Source: Rhabditoides inermis (taxonomy: Eukaryota; Nematoda; Chromadorea; Rhabditida; Rhabditidae). Taken from it: 64,000 bases of DNA. Shown here one piece after another: positions 23,305 to 35,161 of the stretch (within the stretch, counting starts at the first letter, position 1; the number at the start of each line of letters is the position of its first letter). The stretch covers positions 262,501-326,500 of the forward strand of contig CAWZYM010000272.1 of NCBI GenBank assembly GCA_963966185.1, given 5' to 3'. The position numbers and the translations under genes were made by a program. Below the pieces are notes generated by a model. The model was not told the origin of the DNA and searched no databases. It saw only the letters and a list, made by a program, of their open reading frames with translations.

Positions 23305-25277
23305 GACTTGAAGCTCTTGTGACAAAGACTTGTGTGAAAAGTTTCTGAAAAGAAAAGAAAAGCGATAACTGTGGTCTGGAAACCATATAGGCTACGTGAC
23401 TCAATTTCAGACAGGTGCATTTACACTTTTCCACTAACTATCAGGAAATAGAGAGTGTTCCGCGTTATAACTGACCTGATGTTGTGATGTAATTAGCATT
23501 ATTACATTATCACAGTTACATTTACATGTGATGGAAGTGATTGAACTGTACTAAAATAAATATTGCAAGTCGACCCGCGGTCCAACGAAGATAGACAATC
23601 AATTAGGCGAAATTCACCATCCTTTTCCATTGGCGTTTCTCACACTGATACTCGAAGTTGTTTGTTATTGTAGTTGTGAGCATTGCTGACTTGTCTCTAT
23701 GTCAGAAAGAAAATACACGACACTGTTTAGAAAACCAATTTGTACAAGAAACAAAAGCTTTGCATTTGGTTGTGTAGCTGAACCTAAAAGGCATTCCTCA
23801 TTTCCATTGTACAACAATATCGCAGATCTCACAAAATATTTAGGAAGTGTTATGAAAATTCTAACAAAAAAACTGCTTCTGTCTTGTGTTACTGCACAGA
23901 GAACAGTTTTCAATTCCTGAAAAACAAGCTTTTGAATATACACAACGTTTTACAAAACATTTCATCATACCCCAATGAACCTTTTTCGAAGGAACTTATT
24001 CAAATATTTACAATGATTGTTTCAGGTGTTACCGTTTATTGAACAAATCAGTTCCACAGTAATCAAAAATCTCAAAACAAGTGTTTGTCATTATTATAAT
24101 TATAGATTGGCTGCTGTTGCAAAATAAAACGATTTGAACTTTTACAAGCAGAATTATTTCTCAACCCCATCCTTCTCTTTCGCACACTTGCATGAAATCA
24201 TTCTATGACACATGTGCTGCACTGCAAAAAAGCGCCTCGTGGTGCAATGAAACTTCCAAGAAAAAAAAAGCAATGCTGCAAAATTAAATTAATTGCTATT
24301 GCGCTACTGTCAGGAAAAGTTCCGAAAAAGCAAAAAAAACAACCAGAAAACGACATATATGCATACTTTGCACATTGTTCACAGTTTTTTTTGGTGAATC
24401 TCAAAAATATTAGCAGTTTTTGGAAGTTTTCAAAAAACACGAATCATTCAGTTGATGTGCTAATACTTTTAAATGGTTTTTTTTCAGTTGTAGGCATGAT
24501 CCGTCATCGCTGAGTTGTGAATGTAGTCTTTATTCCATCTCCGCTCGTCTGAAAGATTGTGATCGGAAAACAACGTAGCCTACATACCTCTACAGATTGT
24601 TGACAGGTAAACCGTCTTCTGTGTATTGCCGAGCGCCAGCTACACTTCCAGAAAATTAATGTTTGAAAAAAGAGTACTACTGTATTTCGGACCACCTCAA
24701 ACGAAAAATAGGCTTTTGCGCCTGTTTGCAACCGCTTACGGGGCTTACAAAATGGCGCACACTCTCGCTGTTTTTTTTTCCAACCTAACTTTTTGTTTTG
24801 TCAGCTCTGTAAAAACATTTGTACTCAATACGTCAGTCATTTGTAGTACTTTAGCGGCGCAGTCAATTTCACGATCGAATTGATTAAAAAAAAAGGTACG
24901 CATCCGGCCGATACGGCGATATCAAAACCAATTACATACATAATTATACCAGGAAGAAGCGACGGACTAGTGCACTTTTTTGTGTTTTGCCTGAAAAAAG
25001 ATTCCCGTTAAAGGAACAGTGGCGTATTATTTTTGACTTTGGATCATAACTTGACCCATTGGAATGCAGAACAAACGAAAAAATAACGATTCAAAACTGT
25101 TACCGCGTTACTACACCAATTGCCACAGACCGTCCCGTTACCACACGAAAATAGGCGTTCAAATGTGTGTTTTGGCGGGAAGCCCCATTGTCGCGTGGCT
25201 GATCGATATTGTGATCGCTTTCGCACAGAAGTCAGTTCTCGGGAAGGGCAGCTTTCTTAGCGCGTGATTACCCAATG

Positions 25278-25345
25278 AGCTGCGTGGCGCAGTGGAAAAG
25301 ATTGTGGGCTATCACTCTCGCAGCCACGGGTACGATTCCTGTTTG
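25278..25345 (+). repeat. tRNA-like segment (SINE-type head)
   Basis: GCTGCGTGGCGCAGTGG is followed about 40 bp later by ACGGGTACGATTCCTG, an A-box/B-box layout without convincing tRNA stems. It lies about 270 bp after a TTAAAGGAACAGTGGCG terminus, as in the TTAA-flanked elements. Confidence 0.5.
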
Positions 25346-25859
25346 CAACTTTGCCTGAAACATACATGCACCTCGGTGCGTGGTGATTTCGTGCGAATTT
25401 GAAAATTTCATTACCACACGGTTCTGATATACGCCTCTGTTCCCTTGAAGGTTTGAATCCGGGAATTTGAAAAGGACGACGAATGATCGGAATGATACTT
25501 GCACGGAAACTAAAACTAGAATAACATGGAACTTCATGCGGTGAGAAAATGTTATACAACATGAGTTACGACGAGTTGTTTTCAGCAAACACTGTAATGC
25601 ACTACTTTTCGGGCGCATGATTTTTCATCTCTTCGTGCATAGAGTTCCCACTTACAGCAATCACGAAAATAGACACAACTACTTATTTCACATGACGTTA
25701 TTGACAATGACAATGATTATACTCACAATGGAAAATATTGAGCCATTAATTATTCATACCACGACTAATGGTTATCTAGTAAAAACTATTACGCAACGAA
25801 AACATTTATTGTCCAAAAAGTTTATCGGTAGAAGTTTTATGATGTTTCAGATTTTGCGA

Positions 25860-26380
25860 GAAGTCAGCAGTTCTATCGACAAATCAACAATGTAGACAAA
25901 GTCGAGGGAAACAGTGGCAATTTTTTCAAGTACTGAACTTCAATTAACTGCACTTGATGAGTGCAATGTCGAGAGAACGAGTACCGAATACGCAAATATG
26001 AGCAACAACTTCGACATGTTCATGCAGGACAGTCGGAATGCGAGAATTCTCAAGAGCAATAAACCATATGCAACCGACAGTGCTTTTGAGTGGAGACATC
26101 GGGCAATGCTCGATACTCTGCCCCTAAAAGGAGCGAGAACGAATACGAGAAGTCAGAGTGGAGTGAGCTCATCTCACAGATCAGGGGAGAGACACTGGAA
26201 TACTCGAAAGCTATCCACTACTTGCATACAATGGGGCAGGCGTATTCACCCAAATATGGAAAGAACCGACCCGAAAAAGAGAAGATGATCGATCGATACA
26301 AACAGTACTACGCCTGCCAAGCGGAAGAGAGAGGGGGAGAACGGCAACATGCGAAGACAATGAGATGCAATCACATTTGA
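25860..26380 (+). other. Coding-like stretch, unrecognised
   Basis: After a TTTCAG at about 25,858 short frames of normal composition follow in different registers. The longest ends at 26,380 and contains YEKSEWSELISQI and EKEKMIDRYKQYY, hydrophilic and charged. No introns in register link the pieces, and I recognise no family. Could be a decayed gene or chance. Confidence 0.25.
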
Positions 26381-27337
26381 TCTACCAACATCTGTACTCG
26401 CGTAGGGCCGTCTCTCACTCTGAGAGAATGTGTACACATGAATTCAGATCAGATTCATCAAGAATGCAAAATTCTATTCAGAACAAAATCATACACCGAA
26501 CAAAATGAAGTTTATCCGAACTCTTCCTGCACCCGGGTGCACCCGTGACATGAGGAGAAAGAGAGCGGTCCGAGAGAGCGCGATACAGCCGGCTGCCCCG
26601 TTCGACCCGACGCTTCAAGGCTGCTGCGACCAAGCGACTTCTGCCAAGGGACCATCGACGGGAGCGGCCGGACCTACACACACACCCCGCACCACGCACC
26701 ATGCACAAGATCAACGCCTCCCCCAACCCATTGAGATTGAAAATAAATTACTTTTATCATTACTTTTATCACTATGCGCATTCATTCGATATCACTCTTC
26801 TAATAGCTCAGTTCGTCTCGCGCGTCCCGCAACGATCTCTCACTCCAAGCCAGTCTCTCTGGCTGGTAGTCGTAAAACATGGCTCGAGACTCGCGTCCCA
26901 CTTTCTCTTTGCAAAGCGTGACGTTTGCAGCCAGTTTGGAAAAATGATAGTAATTTCCATAGCAGATGAAATTTTACTTTCTTTTTCAGATAATTTGTAG
27001 TCAAACGAGCTACTTTTTTTAAGGAAAAATAGTACCAATAACACAAGGTGAAATTTATAATTGACGTGCTCGTCCTTTAATAAATCGTCATTGTGACTTC
27101 GATGAAAAACAAAAACAAAACATATCAGTTTTAACACTGATTGTGAGCGTTGATTAGGTCACAGAAGCCGATGGTGACCAAACTGCTATCAGAGATACCC
27201 TAGCGAGATATCTAGCGTGAGATCTACTCTCATATAGCTAACCTATTGTGAGAGTTTCCCGACTGTAATTGTTCACTCTAGTGTGACTTTATAAAGTTTA
27301 ACGTTCGTAATCAAAATCAGTTTTATAAGATAACAAC

Positions 27338-28609
27338 ATGAGTTTGTCTGTCTATGTACTATATCCGGCTGTTATCGCATACGTTTTATGTGCTGCCGTC
27401 TCATTCTTCTCACTTCCAGTTGTAATAATCGGATGTTTCAAAAACAAGTGAGTTCCTATCATTAATGTTGTCACCAAGAAAAAAAATCACTTTCAGAGAA
27501 ATGCAAACTCCCACCAACATCTGTCGTATTTTCTATCAGTTCACCGACTTCTTCTTTATGGTTGGAAGTATGTTCACAATAGTCTACATACTAGTGCCCC
27601 AGACTCGGCCAGACACAATCACCTGTACCTACGTACAAGTAAGTAACTGTAGCAATCCAGTCGTGCATTGATTCAGGCTATCCCCTCCATGTTCATGAAC
27701 ATCGGACTCGCGTACGGAGTGGCATCGTGTTCTAATCGTGTTATCGTCATTCACAACTCGTCAAGGCAAGTAGCAAATCTGCCTATTATTTGATACTTAC
27801 GATTAGAGTAGAAAGATTTGATTTGGTAAATGTGGTAGGAAACTGAACTATGTATCGTTTGCGCACTTTATATCGAGCCACAGAAACGTTTGTTTCAGTA
27901 GCAACAAGTGCAGTTCAACTGCTGTCTACATGTTCCATGTGTGGATACCACTCGCATTCGGAATCGGGATGACCGTCCCGGCTTTCTTTGATTTTGACGC
28001 GCAAACGAGCGGGTTCGTGTTTTTCATCGAGCCACGAATGGTTGGTGTATTGCAGGAAAAAGACTATGTGTTCGATCTTCGAGGTATACACTGGCACTTC
28101 GAGAACCTGGTGGATGGCTATCATGTTCGGCATCGGGTGTGTGCTCTGCACAGTCGTTATCGTAGCCATTTTCGCCGTCAAGCTGTCTCATATGGGTGAG
28201 ATTTGTGTTCTAACAATCACACTAATGCAAATCTGCAACTGCAGATAAGAAGAGAAAAATCGAGGTGATCAAGTCGCTTTGGTACGTGTTCATTGTCGGC
28301 TTCATTGGATATGTCGTTCCGTTTCCTCCACTTTTCGCAGCACACCGATATCTACTGTGGTCTATCGCACTCTTTTCTCGGGTCCTTCAAGTATCGGCTG
28401 TATTATGGCATCAGGTACGTGCGTTCGCGCTCCACTCCATTTGACTCTGCTCGCCCAGCTCCGACTTCCGTGCCATGTACTTGTCGGGGTTGTGTCTGCG
28501 GCGGTCGGGCAAGACTTCCCACGCACCGCCCGTTCCCACCAAGCCACACGCTACGTCAACCACGCACGGAACAGTTTGCCGCGCTCCGCCTAGAATAACT
28601 GTTATCTGA
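27338..28609 (+). CDS. Rhodopsin-like 7TM receptor (Srx/Srsx/Srw type), model partly uncertain
   Basis: Nematode orphan 7TM receptor. Clear exons: 27338-27447 (TM1), 27497-27638 (TM2 and an extracellular Cys), 27677-27765 (TM3 ending ASCSNRVIVIH), 27899-28016 (TM4). The third intron has a GC donor (AAG then GCAAGT). TM5 (TWWMAIMFGIGCVLCTVVI) is in a different frame and is reached only through a very short intron (28,017-28,062, ending AAAAAG) or a frameshift; it ends at 28195. The next exon starts at 28245 with KKRKIEVIKSLW and TM6. The likely TM7 and tail (SFKYRLYYGISSDFRAMYL, resembling the usual Y...SSxFR end) is again shifted by one frame, reachable by a 28-nt GT-AG intron at about 28,312-28,339. 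The last exon is 28459-28609. Without that step the frame stops at 28,444. Either the introns are unusually small or this is a young pseudogene. Confidence 0.6.
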
Positions 28610-28856
28610 TTGTCATTATTAATAATAAGTACTTGTGATGTATCAGTATTTTGAAACACAGTATCAGTATTTTGAAAAAAAAAAGAATTTCTCACATCTC
28701 ATTACAACAAAAATAACTAAATCCATCCCGTTTACAATCGACACAAACCATCAAAAAAAGTGTTAACAATACAATTGCTGAAAAGTAAAAAAAAATTATT
28801 TGAAAAAGTTCCTCGTTTTGCGACGAACAATGAGTTATCGGTGAATGATACTGATA

Positions 28857-29034
28857 GTATATAGTCGGATTGGATCCTATATGCCATCCGTGACATTTCA
28901 CATGTTGTGCAGTTTCGTGCAACACAACGTGTATGTCTTCAAATATCCAAAACGCTTTGTTAGACGAAATCGAACTCGTGAACAGCTCGCAACGATTGCG
29001 CGCTGGCGGCGCACTCTACCACTGCGCCATTCAG
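28857..29034 (-). repeat. tRNA-derived SINE-like copy, left arm of inverted pair
   Basis: Read on the minus strand it begins ATGGCGCAGTGGTAGAGTGC (A-box-like), has GAGTTCGATTTCG (B-box-like), then a body of about 100 bp ending near GGATCCAATCCGACTATA. About 94 percent identical by eye to the plus-strand copy at 29.16-29.34 kb. Confidence 0.75.
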
Positions 29035-29156
29035 GCTCATAGAGAGAGGTCATTGAATTTCGCAGGTATGTTTGCTCGTTATCTCTTATCATTGTACAAT
29101 GAAGAGGCCAGTACAGCTTAGATGGGCTCTCTCTTCGATCTCTTAACCACCTCCTC

Positions 29157-29336
29157 TATGGCGCAGTGGTAGTGTGCGCCGCCAGCGCGCAATCGTTGCG
29201 AGCTGTTCACGGGTTCGATTCCCACTCAAGAAAAGCGTTTTGGATATTTGATAACATGCATGTTGTGTTGCACAAAACTGCACATCATGTGAAATGTCAC
29301 GGATGGCATATAGGATCCAATTCGACTATAAACAAG
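29157..29336 (+). repeat. tRNA-derived SINE-like copy, right arm of inverted pair
   Basis: Begins TATGGCGCAGTGGTAGTGTG, has the B-box ACGGGTTCGATTCCCAC and the same body as the left arm. The two copies are about 125 bp apart and point away from each other. T-stem pairing is incomplete, so not counted as a tRNA gene. Confidence 0.75.
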
Positions 29337-29477
29337 ACAGAGGAAAAAACAATGAAAATAATGGAATGTTGGAAACAATAGAATATTGACACCAAGTACA
29401 TACCATCTACCAAATCACACAGAGTTTTTGTATCATTGTATGAACATATGTCAGAAACAGACTTTAAATGTTATTCA

Positions 29478-29750
29478 AGTGCTCAAAGGCACAGGGGCGC
29501 AAAGTTTCTGACTTTGTTTCATTGCTTGATCCATGGAAACACGAAACATTCAAAGAAAACGCGAAAAAACGGCGTTTCCGCGTTACCTACATTCTTACCA
29601 ACATGTGCACGTGCGAAGCTTGGTAAGGCAAATTCGAACTTCGCGCCAAAACGCTTATCGGAAAGTTGAGCTCAAAGCGCATCTCGACGATATGAGTTCG
29701 ACAGTACATGTACATGTCGTTGTAGTGTTGTGGTAACGCTCACGTTTTAC
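29478..29750 (+). mobile_element. Truncated copy of the AGGCACAGGGGCG element
   Basis: About 265 bp that closely follow 61,390-61,660 (shared AAAGGCACAGGGGCGC, GAAAACGCGAAAAAACGGCG, CATGTGCACGTGCGAAGCTT and GTTGTGGTAACGCTCA). The right terminal repeat present in the 61-kb copy is missing. Confidence 0.8.
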
Positions 29751-30858
29751 GGAACATGCCATGCCGGTTGCGTAGCCATAGAGTTACAACTCACAACGAA
29801 ACCCTTCTGTTCAGAACAAGACCGTTATGAGTCAGGCATTGTGTTCCTCTGGTCAGTCGGCTTGGTTAAAGGTTACAAATTCACATATTTACATGTTCAC
29901 ATTTTTACAAATTTACAGAACTATTAACTTCTCATAAATGATTATACTGCGATACTCACCCCCGCTAATCCCCCGCGTAGGATCATATCTAGGATGAGAG
30001 CGAGGGGGCGTGGCTGGCCAGCGCGCCCCCATCGCTAGTTGTGTGGTGGCCCTGGCCGGATAAACCTCTTTCTATTTTGTTGGTTATCTGAGGGGAACCA
30101 GCGCTCTACCTTGCGGAGCCACTACGACTCCCACCGGTGAAGCTGACCCGTGGCTTGGGTATTTACTACTTGCGGACTGTGGAGTGTTCACGAGCTCGCC
30201 GTTACACTATAAAGCACCGCAATACCTCTTTAAAACTTCAATGCACGTCTACGCGTCTACGGCGGTTTCTCGCGCTTCAAGTTTTCACACGTACAAATTG
30301 TACTTTAAAGCAAAATTGCATCAGAAATCAATGTTAAGCGAAAAGTTCAGAGATTTATTTGGTATAGTTTTAGCTGTACATGACATTGCAAGTAATAATA
30401 CAAATATTTTACATTGGCTGTCGCAACATCAATCTACATAATCGTAAGCGTGAGACCAAGGCATTCCACCCTTCCTCAGATTCCGACCAAAAACGAATCT
30501 AACAGATACTATACACACACTTAACTCTTTGTGTTGCATCTCCGATGGTGTATCCGTGTATGCTTGAATTACCACCGTTTAACAACGTTCAACCACGTGA
30601 AACTTTGTGTTTTCACAATCATCTTGTGTACGTAACAAGAATAGCTCGCCACAATTCATCGTTTGTTTGTTTTTGGCTTGCGAGGTGTGCTTCAGATTTG
30701 CGGCTTGTCCGGCCGCACGCATGCGACTCTGGGACTATCACACTCATCGTCAAGTACATCCAGTCAACACAGTGCTATATGTCACCGTACTCGAACTAAT
30801 AAACCAAGCCTCACGAAAAAACCCAAAAAATACAAACAGTTTATTTCCACATGTTCCA
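29751..30858. other. Intergen, no gene recognised
   Basis: A GC-richer patch at about 29,990-30,130 has no identifiable function. Remaining frames are short and unsupported. Confidence 0.45.
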
Positions 30859-31740
30859 TCACATCACAAACTTCAAACACATCAAAACAACATTGAACTG
30901 AAAAAAGCTGAATGTTTTAGAAGACATTGTATTGTTAGTTGGTTGTCGCGATACGAGTGCGATTTGTGGGTGCGGGTAGTTACAACGTAACAACGTGTTC
31001 GTGAACGATTGCTTTGATTCTACTTTCTTCTTTTTAAACAGTGAAAAGAGAGCTTTTCGATAGGGTGTGTTAGCCAGAACTATACTAATAATGGATACTG
31101 AAGAGTGCGTCAAAAGTAGGAACCATGCAAAATCAGTACGACCTGAAATTTTTCATGTCATAAAATTAGTGTTTTATATGTAATAAAATCATGTGAAAAA
31201 GTAGTTACGCCTAATTCACAAACCACACTTCGAAGGTGTATGATAAAATGCACCAGAGTGAAAGAATAACGAACAGAAAGAAATGTTTGTAACGCCATGT
31301 GTTAGACACTTCACCGTCATAAAGATGCTGAAAGCAAACAAGTATTTACCGAATTTACATTCTATCCAGCCGTATTGTTTGTACAAGACGTAACGATTTT
31401 TCGAGTCTGGATATTTCTGAAACTTTCGTTTAAAACTACCTATGTATTTCACCTGCCTCAGAAAGAGGTGTATTATTTCCGTATTAGAACTCGCTGTTCA
31501 TCATATACGCAAAAGGAAAAAAAGGGAAGCCACCAAGCCAAATACACGAGAAAATAAAGAACGTTCGAACTGGTCGACTTCGTCAATGCACACATAGACT
31601 AAAGTTTTGCATCAGTAACAGTATCTATCGTACTCGCGTCTTTGCATTATCACAGTCTCGTTGAAGTATTACATAGTATCTGAAAATGTAGAGTTGAATA
31701 ACCGATGCGCCTGTCATTGCGACACAAGGATGACAAAACA
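30859..31740 (-). pseudogene. Decayed Srh-like receptor
   Basis: Remnants match the exons of the intact Srh-like genes in the right order on the minus strand. Exon 3 (ending ASVIQLYIFRYY) lies at about 31,670-31,735; an exon 4 relic (TKSTSSNVLYFLVYLAWWLP) near 31,460-31,580; exon 5 (KYPDSKNRYVLYKQYGW) near 31,320-31,420; exon 7 (ending EVWFVN) at about 31,220-31,300; and exon 8 from 31,142 (HSSVSIISIVLANTPYRK) to a stop at 30,859. Exon 6 (46 codons in the relatives) is absent; only about 40 bases separate exons 5 and 7. The exon 7 donor reads AGGCG instead of GTGAG. Exons 1-2 were not found. The exon 8 tail is long and open, so loss may be fairly recent. Confidence 0.8.
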
Positions 31741-32239
31741 CTGCAAATTCCGAATGAGTAACCAGTACATGAACAAATTCGGAATGAGCTCGCACGCTTG
31801 AAATAGGCCACATTTCGGAATGTTTTCAAAGAACTGTAACGCGCGAATTTCATTATAACTTGAACCATAGTAATGTGATAGGGGTACACGTTAGTTCTAG
31901 TTGATTTCTAATTTAATAGTCGAATGAAAACATTAAAAAAAAACACATACAAACACGAGAAAACAAAAGAAAACTGCAAAACAACCGATCAGCTGATCGT
32001 CCTGTGATGTGCAACAGGCAAGGAGCGAAGCGATGGGCGAGATATCTCGTTGAATCTTAGCCAACGCGAAATCGTAGTTAAATGATTGATTATGCAAACT
32101 TTTGAATTTAATTCACAAAAAAATGTTTTTCATACACGATTTGTCCTCATCGCCCGCAAGTGCTGTTTTCCCCGGAGATTTTTTTAAACTGCAAAAGCAA
32201 AACAGCTTTGCACGGGATAGATCTCGCGATTTTACCGTT

Positions 32240-32430
32240 TCAGCCCGCGCTTGTTTGCCACTGCACCACCCTACTTAAATGCTCTGCAACCGTCCGAGAT
32301 TGGAGAAAGCATTTTTTTTGACAACGAAGTTATGTTTTGATATCCTATGGCTGCCTTCTATAGCAATTTGGTTGTAATAGCGCTAAGCGAACGTGTGTAC
32401 TGCCCAATAAATCATGAATGTGGATATCTG
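32240..32430. repeat. Fragment of the 12.7-13.0 kb repeat family
   Basis: Shares CTCTGCAACCGTCCGAGA and, further right, CGAACGTGTG with the sequence at 12,810-13,030. A tRNA-like A-box (GGTGCAGTGGCAAAC, minus strand) sits at its left edge. Confidence 0.6.
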
Positions 32431-32789
32431 CTGAAGTAGCGTACCCTCTGTGTGTGTTTTTTGTTGTTGTTGTTTCTTTGTTCAATGATTATATATAAGA
32501 GACATATTTAGTCATATACTGTGCCTGGAACTTTGAATTTCAAGTTTTCGATAGTGCATTTCGATGAACCTTGGTAATTCTAAACGCTCTTGTGCCTTTA
32601 ATCTATCATGTTCTGAGCATCGAATATGTGTGAACAAGAGTTAAGAATGCTCAAAACAGATGCTTGTACCCTTATCAGGTGTTGTTGCTCTGAACTCTTA
32701 CCTGTTTGCAGAAAAGATAACTTCATGTTTTTTTTAACACGGACACCAGATAAAGACGAAAATGTTCTCTGTATGAAATATGATTCATT

Positions 32790-32900
32790 TTCCAGTTTCC
32801 GCCACTCTGCGCTCTCTTCTATCGGCGTGCTCTCTCGATTTTTCTCGCGTGTGCCGTCGGCAATTGGCCGATGAGCGTGCAGGGGAAATCGAAAAGGTTC
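32790..32900 (-). repeat. Dispersed repeat, reversed copy 2 of 3
   Basis: Its reverse complement contains CTCATCGGCCAATTGCCGAC, GGCACACGCGAG and AGAGAGCGCAGAGTGGCGG, matching the copies at 2.2 kb and 50.8 kb. Confidence 0.65.
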
Positions 32901-33649
32901 TTGTATCTTTGAATAAAAAGTTTATCAAATGTTATTGTGATCCGAGTGAACCTAAGCAACCTACGCTATTATAGTGCAGTGTTGTGCAACAACATGCACC
33001 ACAAAACACTCACCTAAGTTCTTTTTATCTAGTTTTCAACTACTGTAACACGTTTATAAGTTAACATTTACTGTACTTGAACAAAACTTACTCTCTACTG
33101 AAAGCGTCATTTTAAATGAGAATTTCACATTAAGGTTGTTATTAATTTTGTGACCTGAAATCCGATACAAACGCTTTTCATTGACATTTTCCGACATCCG
33201 TTTCATTCACACAAGTCATAACTATCACATTTCAACTATAAACCTACTGGACATTCAGATTAGTAAATATGATTTTAGAAGATACGCTACCTTTAAAGGC
33301 ATAGTGACGACTTTTTTTCGCAACAATCTTCTACAACTCATCTTTTTTCATCAGAATTGAAGTCACTATTGTGCTTTATACGATGATTCTAGGGACAGAT
33401 CAAAAACAGTTTATCAGAAGAATATTGTCAAAATCGCCACATACCCATTTTCAGAAACCTTATGGTTCAGGCGAGTCATAATGGATTTGCGTATAGTACC
33501 CCGCTACCTTTTTCACGCATCATTTGGCCTTTCTTCTAATCCTTCGAGATTCAGGAGCTGCATCACTACGTTTTAATATTGTACTAACAACAAAAATGTA
33601 TGACGAAAGACGAACCAGTGCAACGAGTGTCTAACTCCAACATCAATTA

Positions 33650-33845
33650 GTTTTCTTTCCAGTGAAGGAGCGGTCAGTCTCTTCGAAAGCAGTTTCGAAG
33701 TGTTTTGAAGGGATAGCAAGGCATTCCGAAGTGTTCGGGGGTATTCGAGAGTGTTCCGAAAGACAATTCGGGAGTGTTTCAAAGGCTTTTGGGAGTGTTT
33801 TGAAGAAACTGACTGCAACTTGAAGCGAAGCGAATACTTCGGAAG
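33650..33845. mobile_element. GGTCAGTC-ended MITE, copy 1
   Basis: Left end GAGCGGTCAGTCTCTTCGAAA, right end the imperfect inverse. The interior is made of degenerate repeats of the type TCGGGAGTGTTTCGAAGG. Related copies at 52.93-53.12 and 60.30-60.63 kb. Confidence 0.7.
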
Positions 33846-35161
33846 CCATCTAATGTAAAATGCTCAAAATAACAAACACGGACTCTGAACCAACTTTTGT
33901 TCATTCACGAGTGGTTAACTATCGGAACTATACACAGTTTGTCTACAATTGGAAACGTTTTAACATCGCCCTTCATAGGTTTCTTTTGCTTCACTCTCTC
34001 GAAGACCCCACTAGGCTTTGACAAATCGCGTGAATGTTACAGATGTGGCCAGGCACACGGCAGAAAGGTGCAAAATCACCAAGTAGCTGATTGTTTACAC
34101 CAAACAGTCTACAGCCAGCTTTGTATTTGCCATGTCCTGTTCGCTAGTCGCTATTGTGTATGTAATGTCGCGGGGGGCAGAACAGGTTCTTTTTTCTAAT
34201 GTTCTTCGAACATGAAACATGAAAATGAAAACATCGGTTTTTTGCAATTTAGCAAACTTGAATATTTTTGTTAATATACTATCATTGAGTTGTGTTTTTA
34301 CTACAAAATGCAAATGAAAAAAAGCCTCCACGGAAAACCACATTAGAGGTCAATATTTATAAAAAGTTGTGAATTGAATCTATCTATGAAGAAATTAATT
34401 TATTCATCGCGAAAAATTGCATCAGCAATATTTTTTTCGGCAGTACAAATACTATTGACCGTCAGACTAGGCGCAAGATTTTGGCATTTTGCCAGTGCCG
34501 CAAAACCGCCCCCAGTCAGCTGGACAAGCACAATCGCAGAGGCCCAAGTTTGTCTCCACGGGTTCGCGCCTTTTCGTTGATCGATTGTGTGTCCGGCTGG
34601 CATTAGATGATAGAAGCCGCACGGGTCACGCACACTCTCTCTCACTCCGGTTGTTTTACGCGTATAGCAAGGGCTGACCCAGTGACAGAGACATCGTAGA
34701 AGTGAAATTGCCACTGGAGCGTAGCATTTTGCGCCGGCTGGCACGTTCCCCGGAGTCCTTCTTTAAACATACTTTACCAATAACAAAACGGATTAAAAGT
34801 TTTTACCGCGAAACTAGCGAATCACTTCAGTTAGTTCGGTGATGTGACCACAGTTAGTGGACGTATGAAAAATTTGCGGGCGTGCACACGCATGAGCACA
34901 CAAATGCCTGTGTATTTCGTACGTTTTAATTTTATTTAACCTTTTTCTGAACTGTTATTTTTCAGCTTTAAACTTTCATATGTTATCGCTTTCTTCAAAT
35001 GATGTCGAAATACCTTTGATGATACCTGACATTTACCAACTGCCAATTTGAGTACGACGAGAAAAGGGTAAACACTCAAATGTCAATGTTTTTTGGGCGT
35101 TCAAAGGCAAAGGAACAGACTGACAGTGAGTTGCATGTGAGTTGCATGCATTATACGCACG

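Larger units (their letters stand above)
23305..27337. other. Intergenic region, mostly without recognised genes
   Basis: Contains a TTAAAGGAACAGTGGCG end at about 25,011 without a clear partner, a tRNA-like segment at 25.28 kb, and short coding-like frames at 25.86-26.38 kb. No complete gene model could be built. Confidence 0.45.
31741..35161. other. Repeat-containing intergenic region
   Basis: Holds a relative of the 12.7-13.0 kb repeat (32,240-32,430), an element end at 32,553-32,605 matching the right end of the 61-kb MITE, a reversed dispersed repeat at 32,790-32,900, a TTTAAAGGCATAGTGACG end at 33,292 and a MITE at 33.65-33.84 kb. No gene supported. Confidence 0.5.

Noticed and set aside
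29157..29230. tRNA gene
   Set aside because: A and B boxes are present but the stems are incomplete and the sequence is duplicated with a long non-tRNA body, so it is a SINE-like repeat.
34400..34744. 114-codon minus-strand frame
   Set aside because: No splice context or family motif; GC-richer patch with repeated words such as CCGGCTGGCA.
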